NCBI RefSeq assembly: GCF_000281715.2
Contig: NZ_CP124576.1
Coordinates: forward strand, 255,501-319,500
DNA from: Sphingobium sp. AP49
GTDB lineage: Bacteria > Pseudomonadota > Alphaproteobacteria > Sphingomonadales > Sphingomonadaceae
Length of the DNA: 64,000 nucleotides
Direction: 5' to 3'
The notes under the pieces were generated by a model. It did no database searches and was not told the DNA's origin. It was given only the letters and a program-made list of their open reading frames with translations. The position numbers and the translations under genes are program-made. The first letter of the stretch is position 1. Each line of letters begins with the position of its first letter. Of this stretch, positions 43,261 through 52,989 are shown in pieces.

Positions 43261-45740
43261 GACAGCAGTTCTGCGCCCTCGACCTTTTCCGTCTTGCGGA
43301 CCTGCAGGAAATAGCGCTGGCCGATCGCGTCGGACAAGGCGAGCAGCCGGCTTTCGATATCGGTCAGCGCCGCCATGGTCAGCATGTCGCCGGTCAGCGG
43401 CGCCAGCGTCGCCGCCAGCGCGCCCGCCAACCGCTGCGGTTCCTCCGGCAGGCCGTCGCCGCGCAGCGTGGGCAGGGCAGCGACATGTTCGGCGATGCGC
43501 TGCGCCTGATAGGCGATCGAGCGGGGATTCTGCGGCTCCAGCGCGACCAGATCGCGCACCGGCGGCAGCGACGGGCCGGTCAAATAGCGGTTGCGATAGC
43601 TGATCTGGCTGTCATGCAGGTCGAGCAGCACGGTCAGGTCGTCGGCCGACGCCCAGTCGCTGCCCAGCAGCAATGTCAGCCGGCATCCGGTGATCGCCCG
43701 CTCGATCCGCCGCCCCATGTCATGGAAGCGCCAGCCCTCGGTGCGTGCCATATTCTCCGCCGCCAGCCCCGACAGCGCCGAAATCCGCTCGATCATGCGC
43801 GATGCCGCGTCCAGCAGCGTCTCGGTCACCGCCCCGTCGAAGGCGGGCAGCGGCAGGCGCACCAACCGCCAGAAATCGGTCGCCAGCCTGTCGCGCAGCC
43901 CCTCGCCGATATTGGCGGCCACGCCCATCAGCGCGCGCACGCTGCCCGGCCGGCGCGCATCGCCCAGCGCCTGCGCGCACAGCGCGCCGACCGGCTGCGC
44001 CGCGTTTCCGGTGGCCCCCCACAGCGCCAGCTGCCCCGCCAGTCGCGCCATGGTCGGCGAATCCGACGACGGCCCCATATCGACCTCAATCGATTCGCCC
44101 ACCACCGCGCGGATCACGCGCAGCGTCATTTCGGTCCGTTCGATATAGCGGCCCAGCCAATAGAGATTGTCCGCCGCCTTGGCCGGCAACAGCCCGCCGA
44201 TCCGCCGGATCGCCGGCGCGCCGCCATCGCCCAGCAGCGTGTCGGGCGGCACCGGCTGGCTGTCGATCACGCACATGTCGGCCGACATGTCGCCTTCGCC
44301 CATCAGCGCGGCGCGGATATCGCCATGGGCGGCCAGCCGCGCGAAGGCGCCCGGCATGATCCGCCATTGCCCGAGGCCATCGCGCGCCACGAACACGCGC
44401 AGGGTGAAGGGCAGGGGGGCCAGCCGCCCGCCGACGATCGCCGGGGTGGTGGACAGCTTCACCACTTCCTGCCCGACATAGTCCATCGGCCGCCGCGCCA
44501 TTGCCTCCAGCAAGGTCGCGCGCTGGTCCGCGTCCAGCGTCGATCCCTGCACCGATCGCGCCGGGCCAAGCCCCGCCGCATCCCGGTCGAACGCTGAAGC
44601 CACCAGCAATGCGTCCAGATGGCCGGTCACATGGCCGCGCTCACGCTCCTGTCCGCACCACCAGGTGGCGATATTGGGCAGCAGCAATTCGGTGCCCAGC
44701 AGGGCCTTGGCCAGTTGCGGCAGGAAGGCGGCAAAGGCGCGCGCCTCGATCACGCCCGCGCCCGGCCAATTGCTGACCATCAGCCCGCCGCGCGCGCAGG
44801 CATCATACAGGTCGGGCACGCCGATCCGCGATTCCCCGTCGAACGCCAGCGGGTCGAGGAAGCGGCTGTCCATCCAGCGCCACAGCCCGTCGATCCGCTT
44901 CAGCCCCTCGATCGTGCGCACGAACAGGCGGCCGTCGCTGACGATCAGGTCATCGCCCTCGACCAGCATCAGGCCCAGATAGCGGGCCAGATGCGCCTGT
45001 TCGGCATAGCTCTGGTTGAACCGGCCCGGCGTCAGCAGGCCGATGCGCGGATCGGCGCGCTGGCAATCGACCGCCAGGCCCCGGCGCAGGTCGGCGAAGA
45101 AGGGCGCCAGCCGCCGCGTGTTCATCGCACCCAGCAGGTCGCCGGTCGCGCGCGACAGCGCCAGCCTGTTCTCCAGCGCATAGCCGACGCCGACGGGCGT
45201 GCGCACCCGGTCGGCCAGCACGCGCCATTCGCCGTCCGGCCCGCGCCCCAGATCGGCGGCATAGAAATGGAGATAATGGCCGCGCGGTGGCGCCGCCCCG
45301 GTCATCACCCGCCAATAATGCGGGCTGCCGGTCACCACCGCGGCGGGCAGCTTGCCCTCGCGCACCAGGCTCTGGCCGCTGTAGATGTCGCTGATCACCC
45401 GCTCCAGCAGCTCGGCCCGCTGCATCAGCCCCTGTTCGATCCGGGTCCATTCGCCCGCGCCGATCAGCATCGGGATCGGGCTCAGCGGCCAGGGCCGTTC
45501 CTGCTCGTCGCCGGTCAGGCGGAATGCCAGGCCCAGATCCTGCGCCTGCCGCTCGACATTGCCGGCCAGCGTCGCCGGATCGCCCTGTCCCTGTTCCGAC
45601 AATCGATCCAGCATCGCCCGCCAGCGGGGCGCCATCTCCGCCGGCGCCCCGGCGAACAGGTCGCCGCCCGACGCGCGCGCCAGATAGTCGCCGGCCCAGC
45701 CGGACGCTTCGAGACCCGGCAGGACAGGCGAGTCGGTCAT
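43257..45740 (-). CDS. Circularly permuted ATP-grasp fused to alpha-E domain
   Basis: An 827-aa fusion. The N-terminal part (about 70-470) is a CP-ATP-grasp domain: GHYLHFYAADLGRGPDGEW, the CP-ATP-grasp block GLLTPGRFNQSYAEQAHLAR, and VGQEVVKLSTTPAIV. The C-terminal part (about 510-820) is an alpha-E domain, with LLPAKAADNLYWLGRYIERT. These two are usually separate proteins; fusion indicates they form one complex. The predicted chemistry is ATP-dependent peptide-bond or amidoligase type. Three base pairs separate it from the DUF2126 gene. Confidence 0.88.
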   Translation of the reverse strand: MTDSPVLPGLEASGWAGDYLARASGGDLFAGAPAEMAPRWRAMLDRLSEQGQGDPATLAGNVERQAQDLGLAFRLTGDEQERPWPLSPIPMLIGAGEWTRIEQGLMQRAELLERVISDIYSGQSLVREGKLPAAVVTGSPHYWRVMTGAAPPRGHYLHFYAADLGRGPDGEWRVLADRVRTPVGVGYALENRLALSRATGDLLGAMNTRRLAPFFADLRRGLAVDCQRADPRIGLLTPGRFNQSYAEQAHLARYLGLMLVEGDDLIVSDGRLFVRTIEGLKRIDGLWRWMDSRFLDPLAFDGESRIGVPDLYDACARGGLMVSNWPGAGVIEARAFAAFLPQLAKALLGTELLLPNIATWWCGQERERGHVTGHLDALLVASAFDRDAAGLGPARSVQGSTLDADQRATLLEAMARRPMDYVGQEVVKLSTTPAIVGGRLAPLPFTLRVFVARDGLGQWRIMPGAFARLAAHGDIRAALMGEGDMSADMCVIDSQPVPPDTLLGDGGAPAIRRIGGLLPAKAADNLYWLGRYIERTEMTLRVIRAVVGESIEVDMGPSSDSPTMARLAGQLALWGATGNAAQPVGALCAQALGDARRPGSVRALMGVAANIGEGLRDRLATDFWRLVRLPLPAFDGAVTETLLDAASRMIERISALSGLAAENMARTEGWRFHDMGRRIERAITGCRLTLLLGSDWASADDLTVLLDLHDSQISYRNRYLTGPSLPPVRDLVALEPQNPRSIAYQAQRIAEHVAALPTLRGDGLPEEPQRLAGALAATLAPLTGDMLTMAALTDIESRLLALSDAIGQRYFLQVRKTEKVEGAELLS

Positions 45741-45743
45741 CGT

Positions 45744-48700
45744 CTAATATTCGGGATGCCTGAACCGAAGGTCCAGCGTCATCGGAAATTCGCTTGGGCT
45801 TTCGGTCGGCGGCATGTCGACGGGGCCGGGCGTATGGCCATGATCCTGGAACCGCGCCTTGCGCCGCGCCTCCGCCTCATAGCTGTTGATCGGCACATCG
45901 TCATAATTGCGCCCGCCTGGATGGGCGACATGATAGACGCAGCCGCCCAGCGACCGCCCGCTCCAACTGTCGAATATGTCGAAGGTCAGCGGCGCATTGG
46001 CGGGCAGATTGGGGTGCAGGCAATTGGCCGGCGCCCATGCCTTGTACCGCACGCCGCCCACCGCCTCGCCCGGCACGCCGGTCGGCGTCATCGGCACCCG
46101 CCGGCCGTTGCAGCTGACGATATGGCGCCTGGCGACCAGGCCGGACACGCGCACCTGCAATCGCTCGGTCGAACTGTCGACATAGCGCACCGTGCCGCCG
46201 ATCGCACCGGTCTCGCCCAGCACGTTCCACGGCTCCAGCGCATGGCTGATTTCCAGCCCGACGCCGCCGGCCTCCACGCTGCCATGCACCGGGAAGCGGA
46301 ACTGGCGCTGCGCCTCGAACCAGTTGGGATCGAAATCATAGCCCGCCTGGCGCAGATCGTTCAGCACCTCCAGGAAATCGGCCCAGACGAAATGGCCCAG
46401 GAAGAAACGATCGTGCAGCGCTGTGCCCCAGCGCACCAGATTGCCCTGCTGCGGTTCGCGCCAGAACCAGGCGGTCAGCGCACGCAGCAGCAATTGCTGG
46501 GCCAGGCTCATCTGCGGGTCTGGCGGCATCTCGAACCCGCGAAACTCGACGAGGCCCAGGCGCCCGGTCGGCCCGTCGGGCGAGAACAGCTTGTCGATGC
46601 AGATTTCGGTGCGATGGGTATTGCCGGTCACATCGACCAGCAGGTTGCGGAACAGCCGGTCGACCAGCCAGGGCGGCGGTAGCTTGTCCTCGCCGTCGCG
46701 CACCGGATTGGGCACCTGCGCCAGCGCGATCTCCAGCTCATACAGGCTGTCGTGCCGCGCCTCGTCGATGCGCGGCGCCTGGCTGGTCGGGCCGATGAAC
46801 AGGCCGGAAAACAGATAGGAGAGGGAGGGGTGCCGCTGCCAGTAGAGGACGAAGCTCTTGAGCAAGTCCGGCCGGCGGATGAACGGGCTGTCGTTCACGC
46901 TCGCCCCGCCCAGCACCAGATGATTGCCGCCGCCGGTGCCGACCGACCGGCCGTCGACCATGAACTTGTCGGCGGTCATCTTCACCTCGCGGGCATCGTC
47001 ATAGACGCCCTGGGTGATCGCCACCGTCTCGGCCCAGCTTGTCGCCGGCTGGATATTCACCTCGACCACGCCGGGGTCGGGCGTCACCTTCAGCACGTTG
47101 ACGCGCGGGTCGGACGGCGGCGCATAGCCCTCGATCCGCACCGGGATGCGCGTCGCCTCAGCCACCTTCTCGACCTGCGCAACCAGTTCCAGATAATCAT
47201 CCAGCGTCTTCACCGGCGGGATGAACACCGACAGGAAATTGCCGCGCGGCTCGACCGTGACGGCGGTGCGCACCGCCCCTTCGATGAAGATCTGTTCCTG
47301 CCGGTCCTGATGCTCGGCGGCGGCGACTTCGGACCGCTCGAACCGTTCCGCCGGCGCATTGGTTTCGGCTGCCGCCTCGGTGCGATAATCGGCCAGCGGT
47401 TCCCGCGGCTCGCTCGTGTCCTGGGGGTGGATATAGGGGAAATCGGACGGCGGCACATAGGGTAGGGTGCCCAGCGGCAGGCGATAGCCCAGCGCCGAAT
47501 CGCCCGGCACCGCGAACAGCGCCTTGCGCCGCACCTTCCACACCTCGCTCTGCCAGCGCGGCGCGCTCGCCTGCGTCTGCCAGCGCTGGATCGGCAACAC
47601 ATAGCCGACCGTCTTGGAAAGGCCGCCCTCGAACGCGCGCACCATCCGGCTGCGCTCCTCGGGATTGTCGAACTTGGGGTCGCCCGGCTCGGTATTGGCG
47701 GGCAGTTCCGCCTCCTTCACCGACCAGGCCAGCGCATCCTCGAACACCGGCTGGACGAAATCCGTCTCGACCCCCAGCCCGTCCGCCATGGCGGTCAGGA
47801 AGCGGCCGGCATCCTCGGCGGTAATGGTCTTGTCGCCCGCCTCCGGCTCGCCCGCGATCAGCCCGGCATCGCGCCAGATCGGCACGCCGTCCGCCCGCCA
47901 GTAGATCGAATAGCCCCAGCGCGGCAGGCTTTCGCCCGGATACCATTTGCCCTGGCCATGATGCAGCAGCGCGCCTGGCGCGAACCGGTCGCGCAGCCGC
48001 CGGATCAGCCGGTCGGCATAGCCCGCCTTGGTCGGCCCCACCGCATCGCCATTCCATTCGCCCGCCTGTGGATCGTCGACCGCGACGAAGGTCGGCTCAC
48101 CGCCGGTGGTCAGCCGCACATCCTGCGCGATCAGGTCCGCGTCCACCTGCTCGCCCAGCGCCATCAGCGACGCCCAGCGCCCTTCGGTAAAGGGCTTGGT
48201 GATCCGCACCGCCTCGGCAATGCGGCTGACATTCATCGCGAAATTGAAATCGACCTCGGCTGGTTCGGCCATGCCGCTGATCGGCGCGGCGGACCGATAA
48301 TGGGGCGTGGCGCAGAGCGGGATATGCCCCTCGCCCGCGAACATGCCGCTGGTCGCGTCGAGCGCGATCCAGCCGGCGCCGGGCACATAGGCTTCGGCCC
48401 AGGCATGCAGGTCGACCACATCCTGGGTAACGCCCTTCGGCCCTTCGATCGGTTCCACATCGGCGACCAACTGGATCGAATAGCCCGACACGAAGCGCGC
48501 GGCAAAGCCCAGCCGGCGTAGCAACTGCACCAGCAGCCAGGCCGAATCGCGGCACGATCCGGTGCCGATGTCCAGCGTCTCCTCGGGCGTCTGCACCCCG
48601 GTTTCCATGCGGATGACATAGCCGATGCGCTGCTGCAGCTTGCTGTTCACATCGACCAGGAAGTCGATCGTCCGCCCCTCGAACGACGCATGCTGGGCCA

Positions 48701-49088
48701 CCAGTTCCTCGAACAGCGGCCCCTGCATCTCGACATCATAATAGGCCGCTAGATCGGTCTCCAGCTGCTCGTCATAGCTGAAGGGGTAATTTTCGGCATA
48801 GGGTTCGACGAAGAAGTCGAACGGGTTGATGATATCCAGATCGGCCAGCAGGTCGACCTCGATCGAGAAATGATCGACCGGATCGGGAAAGACGATCCGC
48901 GCCAGCCAGTTGCCGTGCGGGTCCTGCTGCCAGTTGAGGAAATGGTTCGCCGGCTCGATCTTCAGCGCATAATTGGGCACCTTGGTGCGACTGTGCGGAG
49001 CGGGCCGCAATCTTATCACCTGCGGACCCAGACGGATCGGGCGGCTATAGCGATAGGCGGTCAGGTGGTGCAGCGCGGCCTTGAGCAT
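45744..49088 (-). CDS. Transglutaminase fused to DUF2126
   Basis: ATG 49088 ([20 protein letters not shown]) gives a 1114-aa protein. The N-terminal transglutaminase (1-~280) has Cys179 in [10 protein letters not shown], His228 in DLHAW, Asp244 in ALDATSG. The rest is DUF2126 (about 310-1110) with [21 protein letters not shown] and [10 protein letters not shown], a large domain resembling glutamine-synthetase-like peptide ligases. An upstream extension to 49157 is unlikely. It is the first gene of the minus-strand cluster. Confidence 0.9.
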   Translation of the reverse strand: MLKAALHHLTAYRYSRPIRLGPQVIRLRPAPHSRTKVPNYALKIEPANHFLNWQQDPHGNWLARIVFPDPVDHFSIEVDLLADLDIINPFDFFVEPYAENYPFSYDEQLETDLAAYYDVEMQGPLFEELVAQHASFEGRTIDFLVDVNSKLQQRIGYVIRMETGVQTPEETLDIGTGSCRDSAWLLVQLLRRLGFAARFVSGYSIQLVADVEPIEGPKGVTQDVVDLHAWAEAYVPGAGWIALDATSGMFAGEGHIPLCATPHYRSAAPISGMAEPAEVDFNFAMNVSRIAEAVRITKPFTEGRWASLMALGEQVDADLIAQDVRLTTGGEPTFVAVDDPQAGEWNGDAVGPTKAGYADRLIRRLRDRFAPGALLHHGQGKWYPGESLPRWGYSIYWRADGVPIWRDAGLIAGEPEAGDKTITAEDAGRFLTAMADGLGVETDFVQPVFEDALAWSVKEAELPANTEPGDPKFDNPEERSRMVRAFEGGLSKTVGYVLPIQRWQTQASAPRWQSEVWKVRRKALFAVPGDSALGYRLPLGTLPYVPPSDFPYIHPQDTSEPREPLADYRTEAAAETNAPAERFERSEVAAAEHQDRQEQIFIEGAVRTAVTVEPRGNFLSVFIPPVKTLDDYLELVAQVEKVAEATRIPVRIEGYAPPSDPRVNVLKVTPDPGVVEVNIQPATSWAETVAITQGVYDDAREVKMTADKFMVDGRSVGTGGGNHLVLGGASVNDSPFIRRPDLLKSFVLYWQRHPSLSYLFSGLFIGPTSQAPRIDEARHDSLYELEIALAQVPNPVRDGEDKLPPPWLVDRLFRNLLVDVTGNTHRTEICIDKLFSPDGPTGRLGLVEFRGFEMPPDPQMSLAQQLLLRALTAWFWREPQQGNLVRWGTALHDRFFLGHFVWADFLEVLNDLRQAGYDFDPNWFEAQRQFRFPVHGSVEAGGVGLEISHALEPWNVLGETGAIGGTVRYVDSSTERLQVRVSGLVARRHIVSCNGRRVPMTPTGVPGEAVGGVRYKAWAPANCLHPNLPANAPLTFDIFDSWSGRSLGGCVYHVAHPGGRNYDDVPINSYEAEARRKARFQDHGHTPGPVDMPPTESPSEFPMTLDLRFRHPEY

Positions 49089-49234
49089 GATGCGATCAGA
49101 AACCACGCTTTGCTGCAATGCAATGCGAAACTGTCGCTTCGCCAAAGATTCTCGCAATTTCCGTTCGCGTCAGCGCCTCAACGCACCGCCGTCATCCCCG
49201 CGAAGCGGTATCTCTCTCTCTTCTTCCTCCGCGC

Positions 49235-49289
49235 CTCCGCGTCTTCGCGCGAACCGGAAAAATTCACGCGGAGCCGCGAAGACGCGGAG
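49235..49289. repeat. Inverted repeat CTCCGCGTCTTCGCG, dispersed type
   Basis: CTCCGCGTCTTCGCG (49235-49249) and CGCGAAGACGCGGAG (49275-49289) enclose a 25-nt loop in the 222-bp gap between two minus-strand genes. Sequences of this kind (CGCGGAG-type motifs) are dispersed in many proteobacterial genomes. Confidence 0.55.
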
Positions 49290-49310
49290 ATTGGGAGAAA
49301 GGGCTTCCCC

Positions 49311-51407
49311 CTATTTCCCCTCCAGCCTTTGGCTGAAATAGACCATCTGCATCGCCTGCAACCGCGCGCCCTGTTCGATGTCCGCATCGCCCGAATGGCC
49401 GCCGGCGGTATCTTCGTAAAACAGATAGGGCAGGCCATAATCCTTCAGCCGCGCGGCGAATTTGCGCGCATGCTGCGGCCCGACCCGGTCATCCTTGGTC
49501 GTGGTCCAGATATAGGGCGTGGGATAGGCCACCCCCTTGCGGATATTGGCATAGGGCGAAATCTTCTCGAGAAACGCCTTCTCCTCCGGCACCGACACGC
49601 TGCCATATTCATCGACCCAGGATGCACCGGCCGCGATCTGTTCATATCGGATCATGTCGAGCAGCGGCACCTGGATCACCACCCCGTTCCAGAGGTCAGG
49701 ATGCTGGTTGAACTCCACCCCCATCAACAGCCCGCCATTGGACCCGCCATAGATGCCGAATTTCTGCGGGCTGGACAGTTTGCGCGCGAAGATATCCTGC
49801 GCCACCGCCGCGAAATCATCATAGATGATCTGGCGCTTGGTTTTGAGGCCCGCCTCATGCCAGGCCGGGCCGAACTCGCCACCGCCACGGATATTGGCCA
49901 GCACGAAACTATTGCCCCGCTCCAGCCACAGCTTGCCGGTGATCGCCGCATAGCTGGGCGTCATCGGCACCTCGAAGCCGCCATAGGCGGTCATGATCGT
50001 CGGCGTGCTGCCGTCGGGCGTCATCCCCTTCTTGTGGACGATGAAATAGGGGATCTTGGTTCCGTCGCTCGACCTGGCTTCAAACTGCTCGACCACCAGC
50101 CCCGCCGCATCGAAGCGCGCCGGCATCGCCTTCACCTGCACCGGTTTCGGGTCGGCCGCGTCCATCGCCCATAATGTCGTCGGCGCCAGGAAGCCCGCGA
50201 CGCTCAGATAAACCTGGTCGCTCTTGTCGGATGCGGCGACCGTGCTGATCGTCGCATTGTCGGGCAGGTCGACCGGCTGTGCGCTCCATTCCTTTGCACC
50301 GCGCGCATAGACCCGCACCCGCCCGCGCACATTGTCGTTGAGGCTCAGCACGACCCGATTCTGCGTTGCCACCACCCCGTCGATCGACTGGCGCGGTGTC
50401 GGCGCGAACAGGATTTCGGGCGTCAGCACCCCACCATCCTGCAGGGCTTTCAGCGCCACGCTCGCCAGCGCCCCCGCCGGCACGGTCACGCCGCCGCTTT
50501 CCCACGCCTCGCTGGTCTGGATCAGGACCTGCCCATCGACCATGCCCTGCAACTGGCTCTTGGCCGGCAGCGTCAGCCGCTTCGTCCCCTGCGCCGTCAG
50601 CAGCCAGGTCTCGTTGCCGAAGAAGGTGACGCCGCGAAACAGGAAGGCCGCCCTATTGCCCTGTCCATCGCTCAGCAGGATCGGCATCGACATCAGCTGG
50701 TCGCTCGCCGCGCCGCGAAACACCTCCTGCGCCTCGTCCAGTGTCTGCCCGCGCTTCAGCGTCTTGATGACGAAGGGATAGCCCGACTTGGTCAGGCTGT
50801 CCGCACCCCAGTCGCGCGACAGAAGGAGCGTATCCTTGTCCAGCCACACCGCATTCTGCTTGGCATTGGCAATGTCGAACCCGCCCGGCATGAACCGGCC
50901 GTCGACCAGGTCGAACTCGCGCAGCCGCACCGCATCCTCGCCACCATCCGATAGCGCCAGCAGCGCGATCCGCTCCTCGGGGTCGAGGATGGTCGCGCCC
51001 TTCCAAACCCATTTCTTCCCTTCCGCCCTGGACAGCGCATCTAGGTCCAGCACCGTCGTCCAGTTGGGCGCGGCCGACGCATAATCAGCCTCGGACGTAT
51101 AGCGCCACACGCCCTGCGGATGGTCGGCATCGCGCCAGAAATTATAGACGCGGCCATGGATCAGCATCGGCATCGCGATCCGGTCCTTGGCCGATGCGAT
51201 CGCCAGCGCATCCCTGTAATAGCCGGCATAGCGCGGATCGCCCTGCAGCGTGGCGACGGTCGCCTTGTTCTCCGCCTCCACCCACTGCATCGCGCGCGGC
51301 CCGGTCCAGTCCTCCAGCCAGACGAACGGATCGTCGGCCGGAGCGGGGGCGGGCGCAGCAGCGCCGGTCAGCAGGGCAGCAGAAACCATCGTCAAAAACC
51401 TCTTCAT
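49311..51407 (-). CDS. Prolyl oligopeptidase family serine peptidase (S9)
   Basis: Exported peptidase cleaving after Pro in oligopeptides. ATG 51407 (MKRFLTMVSAALLTGAAAPA) starts a signal peptide; GAGGGG lies upstream. The 698-aa protein has the propeller domain, then the hydrolase core: YGGSNGGLLMG with the nucleophile Ser, TTKDDRVGPQHARKFAARL with Asp, and TAGGHSGD with His. Length is typical of S9A. Followed across a 222-bp gap by the DUF2126 gene. Confidence 0.93.
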   Translation of the reverse strand: MKRFLTMVSAALLTGAAAPAPAPADDPFVWLEDWTGPRAMQWVEAENKATVATLQGDPRYAGYYRDALAIASAKDRIAMPMLIHGRVYNFWRDADHPQGVWRYTSEADYASAAPNWTTVLDLDALSRAEGKKWVWKGATILDPEERIALLALSDGGEDAVRLREFDLVDGRFMPGGFDIANAKQNAVWLDKDTLLLSRDWGADSLTKSGYPFVIKTLKRGQTLDEAQEVFRGAASDQLMSMPILLSDGQGNRAAFLFRGVTFFGNETWLLTAQGTKRLTLPAKSQLQGMVDGQVLIQTSEAWESGGVTVPAGALASVALKALQDGGVLTPEILFAPTPRQSIDGVVATQNRVVLSLNDNVRGRVRVYARGAKEWSAQPVDLPDNATISTVAASDKSDQVYLSVAGFLAPTTLWAMDAADPKPVQVKAMPARFDAAGLVVEQFEARSSDGTKIPYFIVHKKGMTPDGSTPTIMTAYGGFEVPMTPSYAAITGKLWLERGNSFVLANIRGGGEFGPAWHEAGLKTKRQIIYDDFAAVAQDIFARKLSSPQKFGIYGGSNGGLLMGVEFNQHPDLWNGVVIQVPLLDMIRYEQIAAGASWVDEYGSVSVPEEKAFLEKISPYANIRKGVAYPTPYIWTTTKDDRVGPQHARKFAARLKDYGLPYLFYEDTAGGHSGDADIEQGARLQAMQMVYFSQRLEGK

Positions 51408-51426
51408 TGCGCCCCCCTCATTGTCC

Positions 51427-51696
51427 TCAATCCTGCGCCAACTGCCCCCGCAGGTAACGCCGTCGCAGCACCGCGCCCGCCACCAGCAGCGGCAGCGACG
51501 CGGCACAGGCGATCAGCCCCAGCAGCATCGGCGACCAGCCCATCAGGCTGTGGACGCCAAAGGCTGATGGCAGGATCAGCAGCAGCGCGCCCAGGGTGAG
51601 CAGCCACAGCCCCCAGCGTCGCGGCCGAACCGCCACCATCCGCATCTCGTGCCGCAACGCCTTGCGCCGGGCCTTCTCGTCGGTGGCGACGCTCAT
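51427..51696 (-). CDS. 89-aa two-TM protein
   Basis: ATG 51696 (MSVATDEKARRKALRHEMRM) overlaps the HxlR stop as ATGA. A basic N-terminal segment is followed by two TM helices (about 28-46, WGLWLLTLGALLLIL; and 53-74, MLLGLIACAASLPLLVAGAV). Ends YLRGQLAQD. No known family. Co-transcribed with the HxlR regulator. Confidence 0.65.
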   Translation of the reverse strand: MSVATDEKARRKALRHEMRMVAVRPRRWGLWLLTLGALLLILPSAFGVHSLMGWSPMLLGLIACAASLPLLVAGAVLRRRYLRGQLAQD

Positions 51697-52082
51697 GCCG
51701 CCTCCGCCTGGCGCGCGGCGAAATCGGCCCGCGCCTGCACCACCGCCGGATAGCTGCCCTCGATCCACTGGAACAGCGGCCCCAGCGCATCGCCCAGCGA
51801 CACGCCCAGTGGCGTCAGTTCATATTCGACATGGGGCGGCACGGTCGCGAAGTCATGGCGCACCACCAGCCCATTGGCCTCCAGTGCGCGCAGCGTCTGG
51901 GTCAGCATCTTCTGGCTGATGCCGCCGATCCGCCGCTTCAGCTCGCCATTGCGTCGCACCCCCTGGCCGACCACCAGCAGGATCAGCAGGCTCCAGCGAT
52001 CCCCGATCAGGTCCAGCAGGTCGCGGGACGGGCAATGCGCCTCGCACGGATCGATCCGCTCGGTCCATTCCGGCAGGCTCAT
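51693..52082 (-). CDS. HxlR-family transcriptional regulator
   Basis: Winged-helix repressor of the HxlR/YodB group that senses quinone, aldehyde or disulfide stress. The 129-aa protein has Cys13 and Cys17 near the N-terminus (DPCEAHCPSRD), then GDRWSLLILLVV, the HTH GISQKMLTQTLRALEANGLV, and VPPHVEYELTPLG. Paired N-terminal Cys suit thiol-based sensing. It is divergent from the flavodoxin-like reductase across a GTACT-N8-AGTAC palindrome. Confidence 0.92.
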   Translation of the reverse strand: MSLPEWTERIDPCEAHCPSRDLLDLIGDRWSLLILLVVGQGVRRNGELKRRIGGISQKMLTQTLRALEANGLVVRHDFATVPPHVEYELTPLGVSLGDALGPLFQWIEGSYPAVVQARADFAARQAEAA

Positions 52083-52102
52083 GGGTAGGTACTCCAAGGT
52101 GC

Positions 52103-52120
52103 GTACTTCACTTGCAGTAC
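52103..52120. promoter_or_regulatory. Putative HxlR operator
   Basis: GTACT (52103-52107), TCACTTGC, AGTAC (52116-52120). This TACT-N-AGTA arrangement is like YodB/HypR-type sites. It lies in the ~99-bp gap between the HxlR gene and its divergent target. Confidence 0.55.
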
Positions 52121-52181
52121 CTAGGCATCCATCTTGGCGTCCGCAAGCCGGCTGCACCCTCATGACGTGCAACAAGGACAT

Positions 52182-52811
52182 ATGAAAATGAGCAAGATCG
52201 CCATCGTCTACCATAGCGGCTTCGGCCATACCGATGTGCTGGCGCGCGACGTCGCCCGGGGCGTCACCGACAGCGGCGGCGTCGCCGACCTGCTGCGCAT
52301 TGACGGCCTCCAGGCCGATTTCGGCGAATTTTTCGATCGCCTCGCCGATGCCGATGCCATCATCTTCGGCTCCCCCACCTATATGGGCACCGTCTCCGCG
52401 CCGATGAAGGCGTTCATGGACGCCAGCGCCAAAGTCTATTTCACCAAGCAATGGAAGGACAAGCTGGGCGCTGCCTTCACCGTCTCCGGCTCGCCCTCGG
52501 GCGACAAGCTCAACACCCTGACCAGCCTTGCCATCTTCGCTGCCCAGCATGGCATGCTGTGGATCGGCACCGGCCAGAATCCGGGCAATAATGACGATGA
52601 AAGCGCCGCGACCGACGCCGAAAACCGCCTCGGCAGCTTCATCGGCGCCATGGCCCAGGCGGCCAATGACAGTCCCGATGTCACGCCGAAAGCCGGCGAC
52701 CGCGCCACCGCCCGTTCGCTGGGCCGCCGCGTGGCCCTGGCCGCCACACGCTGGCGCGCCGGCGCCGCGGCTGTTCCTCTAGGGGCGATCGACATTCAGA
52801 TGATGACGTGA
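52182..52811 (+). CDS. Flavodoxin-like NAD(P)H oxidoreductase (WrbA-type)
   Basis: ATG 52182 (MKMSKIAIVYHSGFGHTDVL) gives 209 aa. FMN-binding P-loop YHSGFGHT (10-17), block FGSPTYMGTVSAPMKAFMDA, and GSPSGDKLNTL are the flavodoxin/WrbA hallmarks; quinone reduction is the likely function. Pairing with a divergent HxlR regulator matches a quinone-stress response module. There is a C-terminal extension of ~15 residues beyond the family core. Confidence 0.88.
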   Translation: MKMSKIAIVYHSGFGHTDVLARDVARGVTDSGGVADLLRIDGLQADFGEFFDRLADADAIIFGSPTYMGTVSAPMKAFMDASAKVYFTKQWKDKLGAAFTVSGSPSGDKLNTLTSLAIFAAQHGMLWIGTGQNPGNNDDESAATDAENRLGSFIGAMAQAANDSPDVTPKAGDRATARSLGRRVALAATRWRAGAAAVPLGAIDIQMMT

Positions 52812-52814
52812 CGA

Positions 52815-52891
52815 AAATGGTGGTTTTCTGTGACCCGGAGCGCAGCGTACTAAAAGTACGTGAGCACCGGAAGCGCGGGAAACCGCCATTT
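52815..52891. repeat. Long hairpin with two nested dyads
   Basis: AAATGGTGGTTTTC (52815-52828) is complementary to GGAAACCGCCATTT (52878-52891, one G-T pair). In the centre CGTACT/AGTACG (52846-52860) form a second stem. It sits just after the flavodoxin-like gene, so it may end that transcript or be a dispersed element. Confidence 0.5.
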
Positions 52892-52989
52892 GCAGGCCGT
52901 CAGGGCTGAATGCCGATTGACCCTAACCCGATCTTAAACCCGATCGGCTATCCCGCGCGCATCTTCGTTCTTCCAGGCAGGCGCATATC

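Noticed and set aside
44619..46682. 687-aa plus-strand ORF
   Set aside because: Shadow of the ATP-grasp and DUF2126 genes; composition is His/Arg/Gln-rich without motifs.
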